64,000 nucleotides of DNA from Actinopolyspora lacussalsi subsp. righensis (GCF_900116555.1 NZ_FPAT01000004.1:372001-436000); one strand, 5' to 3'; numbered from the stretch's first letter, positions 41,700-51,377 are shown. Numbers and translations: made by a program. Notes: generated from the letters alone by a model not told the origin.

Positions 41700-42455
41700 T
41701 GCTTCACCCTCCTCCGCGTGAGCCGCGAGCGGATTCGGGTAGGCGACTCGCGGCCTTACCCCCAGGGATGCGCTCCGGAAACATTGGAGTCCGGAGCTAC
41801 ACCTCTTACCTTACGGGTTACCACAGACACGGTGGGTGTATGCAACATTCCGAAGAATGTGCGCCCCCTCACACGGTCCAGCGAGAACGCATATCCCGCA
41901 GCGCAATCAGCCGTTCGACCGAACGAAACGGTACGGACGGGTCATGTGATCACAATCACCGAAACGGCCACTGTGGGGCGTCATCGACCGGCTCCGTCGC
42001 GATGGGACACCGCCCCGATCGCGCGGGTTCTCCCGCCTCGCGCTCTCGCGAGGACTCTCCGACGTCGTGCGGTATCTACCCGACGTCGGGCCGCCCGGAG
42101 CGAGAACCGGCCGGAGGTTCCGCCGAGCGAACAACTCGACGACCCGACCGGAAGACATCGATGAGGCCCGAAAAATACAGGGCCAGGGCCATCCCCCGAA
42201 TGACAGCCCTGGCCCTCCCCCGTCCCGACCACAGGCACCCCCGAGCGCCCGTTCAGTCGGTTTCCGGTTGTGCGTGACCGCCCCGGGAGCGCACAACGAG
42301 GCCCCCTGCGGCCCGCTCGATCTCACAACCAGCGGTAAGTTCGATTTCTCTTGATCTTATCGGTAGGGGTGAGCAGTATCTCCCCCGGGCTCGATAACGA
42401 CGTGCGGCACCGCACAGGGCGCCGCACGCCCGTACCGGAGTTCAGTCCGAGCGCC
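41700..42455. other. Long intergenic region with dispersed repeat, copy D
   Basis: 756 bp without a convincing gene. A hairpin CTCCGGA...TCCGGAG lies at about 41770-41793 and a TGTGATCACA palindrome near 41945. From 42025 to 42162 the dispersed repeat is present in minus orientation: CGATGTCTTCCGGTCGGGTC, GCTCGGCGGAACCTCCGG, TTCTCGCTCCGGGCGGCCCG and ACGTCGGGTAGATACC. Unlike most copies it does not start on a stop codon; the nearest upstream gene in that direction (the permease) ends 290 bp away. Confidence 0.6.
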
Positions 42456-43208
42456 TCAGGCGTCCCGCTGCCGGACGGTGACCATCCCGACGACCAGCAG
42501 CACGATCCCGATCGCGAGGAAGTAGACCAGCGAGGCCCACGGCCCGATCGGCGGTTCGGGCATCTGGGTGGTCATCGGTGCGGTTGACCCGCCGTCCTGC
42601 AGGAAACGGTTGGCGGCGGCGAAGGGCATCCAGTCGTAGATGTCGTCACCGACCCTGGGAATCAGCTGGACCAGCGACTCGACCAGCAGCGCCCACACGA
42701 GCACGAGCGAGATCGCTCCGGCGCTCTGGCGCACCAGCATGCCGACCGCCAGGGCGTACAGCGCGGCACCGGCGTAGACCAGCCCGAGCCCGGCCACGTT
42801 TCGCCATTCGTGCCCCGCGTCCAGTGCCATGACCTCGTTGCCCGCGATGAGGTAGCTGACCCCCCAGGCCGCGAAGGCCGAGAGCTCACCGATCACGAAG
42901 GCCAGCGCGGCCACCACGGTGCTCTTGGCCAGCATGACCGCGTTCCGGTTCGGCACCGCCTGGAAGGTCGCCTTGATGGTGCCGAAGCGGTACTCGGTGG
43001 TCACGGCCAGCGCGGCCAGCACCATGACCACCATCATGCCGAGCTGACCACCCACCTGCGAAGCACCGACGTTGACCGTGAGCGATTCCGGCGCCGTGGC
43101 GGCGAACAACGCACCGAATCCCACGGTCAGGGCCAGAGCCACTGCCAGGCACCACCACGGGGACCGGGTGGTGAAAAGCTTCATCCGTTCTACTGCAAGC
43201 AATGTCAT
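42456..43208 (-). CDS. ABC-2 type transporter permease
   Basis: A 250-residue protein from ATG 43208 with six membrane helices. It starts TLLAVERMKLFTTRSPWWCL, then shows LGMMVVMVLAALAVTTEYRF and TIKATFQAVPNRNAVMLAKS, the cytoplasmic coupling region typical of ABC-2 exporters of the NatB/bacitracin type. It ends PIGPWASLVYFLAIGIVLLV with a short VTVRQRDA tail. It pairs with the ATPase gene 300 bp upstream in the same direction. The substrate is unknown. Confidence 0.85.
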   Translation of the reverse strand: MTLLAVERMKLFTTRSPWWCLAVALALTVGFGALFAATAPESLTVNVGASQVGGQLGMMVVMVLAALAVTTEYRFGTIKATFQAVPNRNAVMLAKSTVVAALAFVIGELSAFAAWGVSYLIAGNEVMALDAGHEWRNVAGLGLVYAGAALYALAVGMLVRQSAGAISLVLVWALLVESLVQLIPRVGDDIYDWMPFAAANRFLQDGGSTAPMTTQMPEPPIGPWASLVYFLAIGIVLLVVGMVTVRQRDA

Positions 43209-43508
43209 TTCGAATATCCCGATGCTCGTGACCGACGAAGCCGCTCCGCGCGGCGTCGCCGAATGGTCGTGGCTGTCTGTCGTTTCGAACGGGGGTGTGC
43301 GAACACGGCTCCGCCTGGTGTCCGGGAGATTCGGGCGGCCCGAGAAGTCGGGGCCGGGTCGATGTCCCACGCGGCGGGACCACGTGTTCCCCCAGTACCG
43401 GGACAACCACGGGCAGGGTCCTCGGCACCCGCTGCGGGGCTACCGCGAAGGACTGCCGTGTCTCCCCCGTTCGATATCTACTGTTCGATACCTACTGGTC
43501 GTGCGGGG
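43209..43508. repeat. Spacer within the ABC operon with a 14-bp tandem repeat
   Basis: No gene is seen in these 300 bp between the ATPase and the permease genes. The sequence TTCGATAYCTACTG occurs twice in tandem at 43470-43497, about 260 bp upstream of the permease start and just after the ATPase stop. It may be a regulator site; the unusually long gap suggests that the permease has its own promoter. Confidence 0.5.
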
Positions 43509-44483
43509 TCACTTCTCCGCCGCGACCGACGCCTCGCCCGGGGAGCCGGAAGCCTCCGCACCGGACTTCCCGGTGCTGAACTCCACTTCCTGCCCGGTGA
43601 TCTGCATGAACGCCTCCTCGAGCGAAGCACGCTGCGCGGTGAGTTCGTGCAGTACGCAGTCGTACTTGGCGGCGAGCTCACCGACCTGCTCGGTCGCGCC
43701 GTCGGGCACCAGCAGGGTGTCCCGCTCCTGCTGGTTCTCGCGGGTGACGGAGAACCCGTTCGAGGTGAGGACCTCGCCGAGCTGATCGGCCTGCGGGCTG
43801 CGGACCTTCACCGAGGTGCTGCTGGAGCTTTCCACGAACTCCTGGGTGCTGCACTGCGCGATGAGCTTGCCGCGTCCCACGACGACCAGTTCCTCGGCCG
43901 TCTGGGCCATCTCGGAAAGCAGGTGGCTGGAGACCAGCACGGTGCGCCCCTCGGCCGCCAGGCGCTGCATGAACCGCCTGATCCAGTGGATCCCCTCCGG
44001 GTCGAGCCCGTTGACCGGCTCGTCGAACATCAGGATCTTGGGGTCGCCGAGCAGCGCGGTGGCGATGCCGAGCCGCTGGGACATTCCGAGCGAGAAGCCG
44101 CCCGCCCGGCGTCGAGCCACCTCCGAGAGCCCGACGATGTCCAGCACCTCGTCCACCCGCTTGGTGGGGATGCCGTTGGACCTGGCCATCCACTTGAGGT
44201 GCGCGTAGGCGGACCGGTTCGGGTGAACCCACTTGGCGTCGACCAACGCCCCCAGTGTGCGCAGCGGGTTCTTGAGTTCGGTGTAGTGCTTGCCGTCGAT
44301 GAGGACTTTGCCCGCCGTGGGTCGGTCCAGACCGAGCATCATGCGCATCGTGGTGGACTTGCCCGCCCCGTTCGGCCCGAGAAACCCAGTTACCTTGCCG
44401 GGCTTGACGGTGAACGAGAGATCGTCGACCGCCAGCTTGGAGCCGTAGCGTTTGGTGAGGCCCACAGCCTCGATCATCGTCAC
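43509..44483 (-). CDS. ABC transporter ATP-binding protein
   Basis: A 324-residue ATPase. It starts MIEAVGLTKRYGSKLAVDDL with Walker A GPNGAGKST, signature FSLGMSQRLG, Walker B KILMFDEPVNGLDPEGI and the switch histidine VLVSSHLL. The segment after residue 220 is the C-terminal regulatory domain of drug-resistance ATPases (DUF4162-like), with a Ser-rich and acidic tail. It is most like the ATPases of antibiotic or lantibiotic exporters. It acts with the ABC-2 permease downstream. Confidence 0.92.
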   Translation of the reverse strand: MTMIEAVGLTKRYGSKLAVDDLSFTVKPGKVTGFLGPNGAGKSTTMRMMLGLDRPTAGKVLIDGKHYTELKNPLRTLGALVDAKWVHPNRSAYAHLKWMARSNGIPTKRVDEVLDIVGLSEVARRRAGGFSLGMSQRLGIATALLGDPKILMFDEPVNGLDPEGIHWIRRFMQRLAAEGRTVLVSSHLLSEMAQTAEELVVVGRGKLIAQCSTQEFVESSSSTSVKVRSPQADQLGEVLTSNGFSVTRENQQERDTLLVPDGATEQVGELAAKYDCVLHELTAQRASLEEAFMQITGQEVEFSTGKSGAEASGSPGEASVAAEK

Positions 44484-44722
44484 TCCTGTGGATTCCGGTG
44501 ACAGGCCGGAATGTGATCCGGCCTCATGTCACCCACCAGCCTGCCCGACGAACGGCCGTCACCGCGTCCACCCGGGGTATAGAACCGAATCCGCTTCAGG
44601 TCGTAGTGTCCCCTGACCCCCCTGAGCCGCTTTTCCGGAGATCGCTCTCAGGGGTGAAATCGCTCACTCGATCAGGCAGAACGCTGGCACGAACCCGCCA
44701 CGGGAGTGAGCACGGAACGCGC

Positions 44723-45532
44723 TCACTCGGGGCTGAACCAGCGTTCGAGGGCGGGAACCAGTCCGTCCTGGGTCACCGGACTCGTCACCTCGGCTGCGGT
44801 GAGCCGCACGGTCGCGGGTGCCTGCCCCATCGCCACCGAGTGGTGCGCCCATTCCAGCATCTGGAGGTCGTTGTCACCGTCCCCGGCCGCGAAGGTGCCG
44901 TCCGGGGACACCCCGAGTTCCAGCCGGAGCTTCTCCAGTGCGGCCGCCTTGCTCACCCCCGCGGGGACGACGGTCACCCACGGGTCGTAGTGGTCGATCG
45001 TGTAGGTGCACCCGGGCAGCTCGACACCTTCGAGCCGCCCCCACACCTCGGCCGGATCGCGGTTGGCCCAGTTCACGATGAAACGGGGTACCGGCTGGCC
45101 GAGCAGCTCGGCCAGCCCGGCGTGCCACTGCGGCCCGTGCAGCTCCTCCGGTGTGAACGGGGCGGTCACCATGCTGCCGACCCCGACCCGTTCGGCGGCG
45201 AACAGCGAACCGGGCAGCAGCGGGGAGAGCCGGGTGTGCACGGGCTGCGGATCGAAGGTCTCCACCGAGACGGCTTCCCTCGCGGCCACATCGACCCGGA
45301 CGGCCCCGTTGGAGCACAGCGCCACCCCGTCGGTGACGCCGAGCTCATCGAGCACCGGCAACGTACCGAGCATGCTGCGACCGGTGGCGATGACCAGGTG
45401 GCTTCCCGAGGAAGCGACCCGCCGCACCGCCCGGCGCACCGGGTCGGACAGCAGCTGCGTCTCGGGATCCACCATCGTGCCGTCCACGTCGAGGGCGACA
45501 AGACTCGGTTTCCAGCTGGATCTCGTGGTCAC
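44723..45532 (-). CDS. HAD-superfamily hydrolase, Cof/IIB type
   Basis: A 269-residue phosphatase. Motif I is LVALDVDGTMVDPE, motif II HLVIATGRSM, motif III K in VSKAAALEKLRLELG, and motif IV FAAGDGDNDLQMLEWAHHSV. The C2B cap lies at about 80-185. Cof-type proteins dephosphorylate sugar phosphates, FMN or similar small molecules. It is alone in its transcription unit, and the 240 bp upstream of the ABC ATPase hold nothing notable. Confidence 0.88.
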   Translation of the reverse strand: MTTRSSWKPSLVALDVDGTMVDPETQLLSDPVRRAVRRVASSGSHLVIATGRSMLGTLPVLDELGVTDGVALCSNGAVRVDVAAREAVSVETFDPQPVHTRLSPLLPGSLFAAERVGVGSMVTAPFTPEELHGPQWHAGLAELLGQPVPRFIVNWANRDPAEVWGRLEGVELPGCTYTIDHYDPWVTVVPAGVSKAAALEKLRLELGVSPDGTFAAGDGDNDLQMLEWAHHSVAMGQAPATVRLTAAEVTSPVTQDGLVPALERWFSPE

Positions 45533-45657
45533 AACAGCAGCCTATCCGTTCGGCCCGGTGGCGGGGGTCGGTCGCGAGTCGAATAACACTACGCGAGCAC
45601 TACTGGGAGCGAAACCCGTGTCACGCGCCGCACCCGTGTCACGCGCCCCCGACGCCG

Positions 45658-46908
45658 TCACGCACTGCCGACGGGACGTTTTCGCAGCGCTTCAACGTCG
45701 TCCAACGAGTAGGCGGTGTCGGTCAGTCGTTCGGGCACCACCGAGGCACCGGAGTGGATCAGGCCGCGGATCGATTCGGCCATCCCGAAGACGTTGACGT
45801 TCATGGCGGCGAGCACCCGATCCGCGCTGTCGAGCCAGCAGGCGACGAACCGCCGGTCGGCCAGTGAGCCACGCACCACCACCCGCTCCTCGACGTCACC
45901 GGGCACGAAGCCGTGGTACTCCATACCCAGGTCGTACTGGTCGGTGAAGAAGTAGGGCAACTCGGTGTAGGAGGCCGAGTGACCCAACATGGTCGCCGCC
46001 GCCACGGCGGGTTGTTTCAACGCGTTGGCCCAGTGCTCCACCCGGAGCCCGCCGAGGGACGGATGCCGCACCTCGGCGATGTCACCCACGGCGAGAATGT
46101 CCGGATCGCTGGTGGTCAGGCCGGTGTCGACCAGCACCCCGTTGTCGATGTCCAGCCCGGCGGCCTCGGCCAGGGTGAGTTCCGGTCGGGCCCCCACCGC
46201 GAGCAGCACGGCATCAGCGGGTAGCTCGGATCCGTCGGTGAGCCGTACTCCGGTGACGCCGGACGGAGCCATGATCTCGGAGACGTGGGAGGAAAGGTGC
46301 AGCGTGACGCCGTGCTCGCGGTGCAGGTCGGCGAAGAACTCACCCATTCGCGGCCCGAGCGCGGCCAGCAGGGGCTGGCGTGCCGCTTCGACCACGTGAA
46401 CCTCCACCCCGTAGCCCCGGGCCACGGCGGCCACCTCCAGACCGATCCAGCCCGCACCCACGATCACCAGCCGCCCCACACGCCGTAGCGCTGCGGCGAG
46501 CCGATCGGCGTCGCCCAGTCTGCGCAGGCAGTGCACGCCACGGGAATCCGCCCCGGGCAGCGGCAACCTGCGGGGCCGGGATCCGGTGGCGAGCACGAGC
46601 TTGTCGTAGCCCAATCGGGTGGAATCGGCCAGCTCGACCTCGTGGCTGCCGGGGTGCAGCCCGGTCGCCCGGGTGCCCAGCCGCAGCTCGACGTCGTTCC
46701 GGACGTACCACTCCCTGGGGTGAACGGTGAAGTCGGCCACCTCGGCCCTGCCTGCCAGGTAGTCCTTGGAGAGCGGCGGACGCTCGTAGGGCGGTGCCTC
46801 CTCTTCGCAGATCAACTCGATACGACCGGGGAACTCCCGCTCCCGCAGCGCCTCCACGGTCTTCGCGCCTGCCAGGCCACCACCGACCACGACGAATGTC
46901 TCGGACAT
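45658..46908 (-). CDS. FAD-dependent oxidoreductase, ferredoxin reductase-like
   Basis: A 416-residue flavoprotein. FAD loop FVVVGGGLAGAKTVEALRE, conserved PPYERPPLSKDYL, second Rossmann loop VIVGAGWIGLEVAAVARGYG for NAD(P)H, and the FAD-ribityl motif DILAVGDIAEV. The C-terminal Reductase_C domain follows (YFFTDQYDLGMEYHGF). It belongs to the group that passes electrons to ferredoxins of P450 or Rieske oxygenases. No ferredoxin or oxygenase lies next to it, so the partner is elsewhere. Confidence 0.9.
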   Translation of the reverse strand: MSETFVVVGGGLAGAKTVEALREREFPGRIELICEEEAPPYERPPLSKDYLAGRAEVADFTVHPREWYVRNDVELRLGTRATGLHPGSHEVELADSTRLGYDKLVLATGSRPRRLPLPGADSRGVHCLRRLGDADRLAAALRRVGRLVIVGAGWIGLEVAAVARGYGVEVHVVEAARQPLLAALGPRMGEFFADLHREHGVTLHLSSHVSEIMAPSGVTGVRLTDGSELPADAVLLAVGARPELTLAEAAGLDIDNGVLVDTGLTTSDPDILAVGDIAEVRHPSLGGLRVEHWANALKQPAVAAATMLGHSASYTELPYFFTDQYDLGMEYHGFVPGDVEERVVVRGSLADRRFVACWLDSADRVLAAMNVNVFGMAESIRGLIHSGASVVPERLTDTAYSLDDVEALRKRPVGSA

Positions 46909-47016
46909 GAGAACTCCCTCCCACCAGGGCGGTTAGGGGGAGGGTAGGCACTGGAAGTCGAGCTCGCTCACCGAACGGTGCCACCCCGGGCGTCCTCGGT
47001 GCGGAAGCGCCGGAAA

Positions 47017-47673
47017 TCACTCCGTGCCGGGGCGGATGAGTCCCGTCTCGTAAGCGAGCACCACGGCCTGCACCCGGTCGCGCAGCTCGAGTTTGGCCAG
47101 GATACGGCCGATGTGGGTCTTGACGGTGGCTTCGGAGAGGTAGAGGCGTTCGGCGATCTCACCGTTGGACAGTCCACGCGCCATGTTGATCAGCACTTCG
47201 CGCTCGCGCCCGGTCAGCGACTCCAGTACGGAGTCGTCGCGCAGCTTCGCCTCGCCCGTTCCGATGAAACGGTCGAGCAGCCTGCGCGTCACGCTCGGCG
47301 AGACGACCGCGTCGCCCTCGTCGACCGAACGCACCGCCGAGATCAGATCCGCCGGAGGCGTGTCCTTGAGCAGGAACCCGCTCGCTCCGGCACGCAGCGC
47401 GGACAGCGCGTAGTCGTCCAGGTCGAAGGTGGTCATCACGAGCACCTTGGCGAGCTCCTCGCCCACGATCAGCTCGGTGGCGCGCACGCCGTCCATACCG
47501 GGCATGCGGACGTCCATGAGCACCACGTCGGGAGCGAGTTCCCGGCATCGTTCGACCGCAGCGGCACCGTCGTCGGCCTCGGCCACCACCTCCACGTCGT
47601 CCTGGGCATCCAGCACCATGCGCAGCCCCACCCGCATGAGTTCCTGGTCGTCGACGAGCACCACCCGAACCAT
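47017..47673 (-). CDS. NarL/LuxR-family response regulator
   Basis: A 218-residue regulator starting VRVVLVDDQELMRVGLRMVL. The phospho-acceptor is D54 (VLMDVRMPGMDG), followed by VLVMTTFDLDDYA and LLKDTPP. The HTH is SLTGREREVLINMARGLSNG with ATVKTHIGRILAKLELRDRV. It lies 190 bp after the kinase gene in the same direction and is its likely partner. The gap contains a dispersed repeat piece. Confidence 0.94.
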   Translation of the reverse strand: MVRVVLVDDQELMRVGLRMVLDAQDDVEVVAEADDGAAAVERCRELAPDVVLMDVRMPGMDGVRATELIVGEELAKVLVMTTFDLDDYALSALRAGASGFLLKDTPPADLISAVRSVDEGDAVVSPSVTRRLLDRFIGTGEAKLRDDSVLESLTGREREVLINMARGLSNGEIAERLYLSEATVKTHIGRILAKLELRDRVQAVVLAYETGLIRPGTE

Positions 47674-47754
47674 GCCGGTCAGCCTATAGCAGAATTTTCC
47701 GGCTCGGTTTCCGTAGTGCTCGGTCGGCGGCGCCCTCCAGTCGCCACGTGAGCC

Positions 47755-47833
47755 TCACGTCGCCACGTGCCGACCGCGGGAGTGGTCGTTCGGCGCTCAT
47801 CGCGTCGAGGGCCGACGATTTCGCGAGAAATCG
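47755..47833 (+). repeat. Dispersed intergenic repeat, copy I (distal half)
   Basis: It carries the GTGCCGACCGCGGGAGTGGT module and ends in the hairpin CGATTTC-GCGA-GAAATCG (47816-47833). This is the same pair of modules in the same order as in the distal half of copy F (53400-53493). It lies between the response regulator and kinase genes, both on the minus strand, while the repeat points in plus direction, so it is not a terminator of either. Confidence 0.7.
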
Positions 47834-47865
47834 ACGCCGTCCCGGCGCGGAGCCGAGTACACCGC

Positions 47866-49071
47866 TCAGCTCGCGGTCGCGGACTCCACGAGCAGCGGAA
47901 GTTCCGCGCGGACCCGCCAGCCGCCCTCCGCCACCGGCCCCGCCTCCAGGGTCCCGCCGTAGACGGCCGCGCGTTCGCGCATTCCGATGACGCCGTTGCC
48001 GCTCGGGGCGGTGTCCGTCGCGAGCACCCCCTTGGCCCCGTTGTCGGTCACCTCGATCCGGACCCGGTCGTCCTCGTCGCGCAGCAGCACCGTGGCCGTG
48101 GCGTTCCAGCCCGCGTGCTTGAGCACGTTGGTCAGCGACTCCTGCACGATGCGGTAGATCCCCAGCCCCTGCCCCGTGGGGAGCCGGTCGAAATCGCCCT
48201 CGACCCGCAACGTCACCGGCAGACCCAGTCCGCGCACCCGCTCCACGAGCTCGCGCACCCCCTCGACGCCGGGCTGCGGACTGCGGTGGGCGTTCTCGTC
48301 GCCCTCGGCCTCGTTACGCAGCACCTGGAGCAGGCCGCGCAGCTCGGTGAGGGCCTCCCTGCCGGTGTCGCCGATCGTCCGCAGCGCCCGCACGGCGGTG
48401 TCCGGTGCGTTGTGCACGGCGTAGGCGGCGCCGTCGGCATGGGTGACCATCACGTTCACCGAGTGGGCCAGCACGTCGTGCAGCTCCCTGGCGATGCGGT
48501 TGCGCTCCTCGGCCACGGCGATCCTGGCCTGCTGGTCCCGCTCGAACTCCAGGCCCCGCAGCCGGTTCTCCACCGCCCGCTGGTAGGCCCGGCGCGCGCC
48601 GAAGTACTCACCGAGCACCCAGCAGAAACCGAGCACGAGCACCAGCTGCACCGTGAGCAGCACGAGCGAGGTGAGGGGGCGTGACGGCGCCTGCAGGTAG
48701 ACCGGCGACAGCCAGATCAACAGCACAACGGAGACGTAACCGGCCGCCGGCTTCCTGCCGACGTAGCCGACGAGGGTGTAGAGCATGATCAGCGCCGCAA
48801 GGGAAGCCGGACGCACGAGGGGTGGGTGCTGACCGAGCAGTTGGACCAGCAGACCGAGCAGCACCGAGCAGGACGCCACCACCGGCATCTTCCGCCGGAA
48901 CGCGAGTGGGAACACCAGCAGCGCGCCCGCCGAGACGCTCCAGAAACCGATCAGATGCTCGGCGCCCCGAGCCATTACCACAGCGGCGACCTCGACCAAC
49001 AGCAGCAATACCATGATCGAGACATCGCCCACGCTCGGATGCGCACGCATCCACAGACTGAGTCGCCGCAC
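47866..49071 (-). CDS. NarL-type sensor histidine kinase (HisKA_3)
   Basis: A 401-residue kinase. The N-terminal part (about 150 residues) has four to six membrane helices and begins with an RAHPSVGD segment of the type common in actinobacterial DesK-like kinases. The phospho-accepting histidine lies near residue 197 (IARELHDVLAHSVNVMVTHA). The ATPase has QESLTNVLKHAGWNATATVL and GNGVIGMRERAAVYGGTLEA. It is the likely partner of the response regulator downstream. No extracellular sensor domain is evident, so it may sense a membrane property. Confidence 0.92.
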   Translation of the reverse strand: MRRLSLWMRAHPSVGDVSIMVLLLLVEVAAVVMARGAEHLIGFWSVSAGALLVFPLAFRRKMPVVASCSVLLGLLVQLLGQHPPLVRPASLAALIMLYTLVGYVGRKPAAGYVSVVLLIWLSPVYLQAPSRPLTSLVLLTVQLVLVLGFCWVLGEYFGARRAYQRAVENRLRGLEFERDQQARIAVAEERNRIARELHDVLAHSVNVMVTHADGAAYAVHNAPDTAVRALRTIGDTGREALTELRGLLQVLRNEAEGDENAHRSPQPGVEGVRELVERVRGLGLPVTLRVEGDFDRLPTGQGLGIYRIVQESLTNVLKHAGWNATATVLLRDEDDRVRIEVTDNGAKGVLATDTAPSGNGVIGMRERAAVYGGTLEAGPVAEGGWRVRAELPLLVESATAS

Positions 49072-49181
49072 GTCCGCCGATGCTATGCCAGGTGAGTCGC
49101 CGGTCGCCTCATTCCGGAGTCGAAAACGAGGTCATACTTGAGAGGCAGAGGGTCGACAGCACCTCGCCCGGAAGGAGCCCG

Positions 49182-50765
49182 TTGACTACGCAACGAACCC
49201 GCGGGCCGTTGTCGGACGCGGTCGCGCGGCTGTGCGCCGAGCTGCGCGGCAGGGTCGGCGCGGACACCGCGAACGGATTGCACGAGGTGCTGCTCCGGCT
49301 CGGGGAACCGTTGCAGCTGGCGGTGGTGGGCAGGATCAAGTCAGGCAAGTCCACGCTGGTCAACGCCCTGATCGGACGCAACGTGGCGCCCACCGACGTC
49401 GGCGAGTGCACGCGGGTGGTGACCCGTTTCCGGTACGGCACGGTGGATCGGGTCGAGGTGATCCTGCACGACGGTGGCAAGCGGTCCCTGCCGTTCAACC
49501 CCGACGGGGCGATCCCGGCCGATCTGGGGGTGGAGCGGGAACGCGTCTCGCACCTGGAGGCATACCTGACCAACGAGGTGCTGCGCGACCTGACGGTGAT
49601 CGACACTCCGGGGCTGGGCTCGACCGACGACTCCTCGGTCGCACGCACCGAGGCTGTGCTGGGCAAGGAGGCGGTACCGGGCGAATCCGGAACAGCGGGG
49701 GGCGGGGCGGCGGAGCCGGACGAACGTGCCGAGTCACTGGACCCGGTGTCGCGGAGCGCGGTGGCGGGGGCGGAGGCCGTGCTCTACGTCGTCACGCAGT
49801 CGGTGCGGGCCGACGACCAGCGGGCGCTGAGCTCGTTCGGCGCCGCGACCGGCAACCGCCCGGCGGGTCCGGCGAACGCGTTGGCCGTGCTGAACAAGGC
49901 GGACACGGTGGAGCCGGAGTCGGTGCGCGACAGCGACGGCAGCGTTTGGCACGCGGCGAGCCTGCTGGCGGAGAGGCAGGCCCGGCAGCTCGGACCGCGG
50001 GTGACCGACGTGCTCCCGGTGGTCGGGTTGCTCGCGGAGACCGCCGAGACGGGAATGTTCACCGCTTCCGACGCCGAGGCGCTGCACCGGCTGGCCGGGC
50101 TGGACGAGGCGACCAGGGAAACCCTGTTGATCTCCGCGGATCTGTTCACCGGGTGGGAGTGCGACGTGCCGACGGGCACCCGGGCCCGCCTGCTGGAGCT
50201 GCTCGATCTGTACGGCATCGGATGTGCCCTGGAGGCCATAGCCGCAGATCCGGACATCACGGCGGGCGGACTGCGCCGGGTGCTGCACGAGTCCTCCGGC
50301 CTGTCCGAGGTCTCACGCGGGTTGAACACGGTCTTCCGCGCCCGGGCCGACGGCATCAAGGCGGCGGCGGGACTGTCGTCCATGACGGCGGTGGCGCAGC
50401 GGAGTGATGACCCGGCGGAACGCGGGCGGATCCAGGACGGGATCGAAGCCCTGCTGGCCCGGCCCGACGCGCACCAGCTGCGGCTGCTGGAGGTGTTGAC
50501 GTTGGTCTCCTCGGGTGAGGTCACGCTGCCGAGCGATCTGCTCGACGAGGTGCTGCGGCTGGGGGCCTCGAACAACCCGTCCGAGCGGCTGGGGATGCTC
50601 GGGGGAAACCCGGACCGGATGATCGAGTACGCGATGGAGCGCGCCAACTGGTGGCGCTCGTTCGCGTCGCTGGGCTCCACCCCGGCGCAGAGCCGGGTGG
50701 CTCACGTGGTGCACCGTGCCTACTTCCTGCTGTGGCAGCAGCTGCGCAGCGGGACACGTGGGTGA
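49182..50765 (+). CDS. Dynamin-like GTPase (first of pair)
   Basis: A 527-residue protein from TTG 49182, chosen for the GGAAGGAG site five to ten bases upstream. The GTPase motifs are the P-loop GRIKSGKST (50-58), the conserved threonine region GECTRVVTRFRYG, DTPGLGS (141-147) and NKAD (238-241). A Gly/Ala/Glu-rich insertion (about 158-190) interrupts the domain after the G3 motif. The rest is helical without a clear membrane segment. It resembles IniC of mycobacteria and DynB-like proteins of Streptomyces, which act in membrane remodelling or stabilise septation. It is the first gene of the dynamin/GrpE-like/dynamin operon and is divergent from a sensor kinase gene. Confidence 0.85.
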   Translation: MTTQRTRGPLSDAVARLCAELRGRVGADTANGLHEVLLRLGEPLQLAVVGRIKSGKSTLVNALIGRNVAPTDVGECTRVVTRFRYGTVDRVEVILHDGGKRSLPFNPDGAIPADLGVERERVSHLEAYLTNEVLRDLTVIDTPGLGSTDDSSVARTEAVLGKEAVPGESGTAGGGAAEPDERAESLDPVSRSAVAGAEAVLYVVTQSVRADDQRALSSFGAATGNRPAGPANALAVLNKADTVEPESVRDSDGSVWHAASLLAERQARQLGPRVTDVLPVVGLLAETAETGMFTASDAEALHRLAGLDEATRETLLISADLFTGWECDVPTGTRARLLELLDLYGIGCALEAIAADPDITAGGLRRVLHESSGLSEVSRGLNTVFRARADGIKAAAGLSSMTAVAQRSDDPAERGRIQDGIEALLARPDAHQLRLLEVLTLVSSGEVTLPSDLLDEVLRLGASNNPSERLGMLGGNPDRMIEYAMERANWWRSFASLGSTPAQSRVAHVVHRAYFLLWQQLRSGTRG

Positions 50766-50993
50766 CCGGACTCTTCGGACGCGTCGAGCAGTGCTCGGTT
50801 GCCCGCCGAGCCTTCCCGCCCGTGCCGCGAGCTCGGCGCGCCCTTGCGGGCCAACGGAGCGTGGGAATTCCTCGCGCGGGTGGAACCGAACGCCTCGCCG
50901 CCGCGTCCAATGCGGCGGCAGCAGGGGCTTGATACCGCGTCCCTCGGCCGAGACCTGGGGTTGGGCAAGCCGCAACGGAGTTCGGAAACACTG

Positions 50994-51377
50994 ATGGCCA
51001 CTTTGAGCAACGAATCGCTCGTCGACCCGCTGGACCAGGCACTGGCGGAACGGGAAAAGCTGATCGAACTGTGCATGTACGCCTTCGACCGGACGCTCAG
51101 CGCGGGCGTCACCGAACGGCTGACGGAGGGCATGAGCACTGTCGGGGTAACCGCGTTACGTCCCGACGGAGAACGGTTCGATCCGACCAGGCACGAGGCC
51201 GGGGGCACGGTCGCCACCGGCGACCACTCGCTGGACGGTGTCATCGCGGAGACCGAGGTTCTCGGGTTCTCCGATCGGGGACGGATGCTGCGGGCGCCCG
51301 TCGTGGTGGTCTACCGGTCGAACCACGAGAGTTCCGGTGCGGAGCCGACGACCTCCGGCGAGTCCGGCGCGTCATGA
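50994..51377 (+). CDS. GrpE-like protein lacking most of the coiled coil
   Basis: A 127-residue protein from ATG 50994. Residues about 45-115 resemble the beta-rich head of the nucleotide exchange factor GrpE: VGVTALRPDGERFDPTRHEA, then a VIAETEVLGFSDRGRMLRAP and VVVVY pattern. The long dimerising helix of true GrpE is reduced to one helix (DPLDQALAEREKLIELCMYA). No DnaK or DnaJ gene is near. Its stop codon overlaps the start of the second dynamin gene (ATGA, 51374-51377). The 228 bp before it hold no gene. A role as exchange factor or assembly partner for the flanking GTPases, or for an Hsp70-like protein coded elsewhere, is inference. Confidence 0.72.
   Translation: MATLSNESLVDPLDQALAEREKLIELCMYAFDRTLSAGVTERLTEGMSTVGVTALRPDGERFDPTRHEAGGTVATGDHSLDGVIAETEVLGFSDRGRMLRAPVVVVYRSNHESSGAEPTTSGESGAS

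Noticed and set aside
41760-41830. Riboswitch or T-box leader
   Set aside because: A hairpin is present, but no known riboswitch core sequence is recognised and no suitable gene follows in the same direction.
41945-41954. CRP/FNR site TGTGATCACA
   Set aside because: The half-sites lack the six-base spacer of the CRP consensus and no gene start is suitably placed.
50766-50993. N-terminal extension of the GrpE-like gene from 50799
   Set aside because: The added 65 residues look like non-coding composition and the conserved part begins at ATG 50994.
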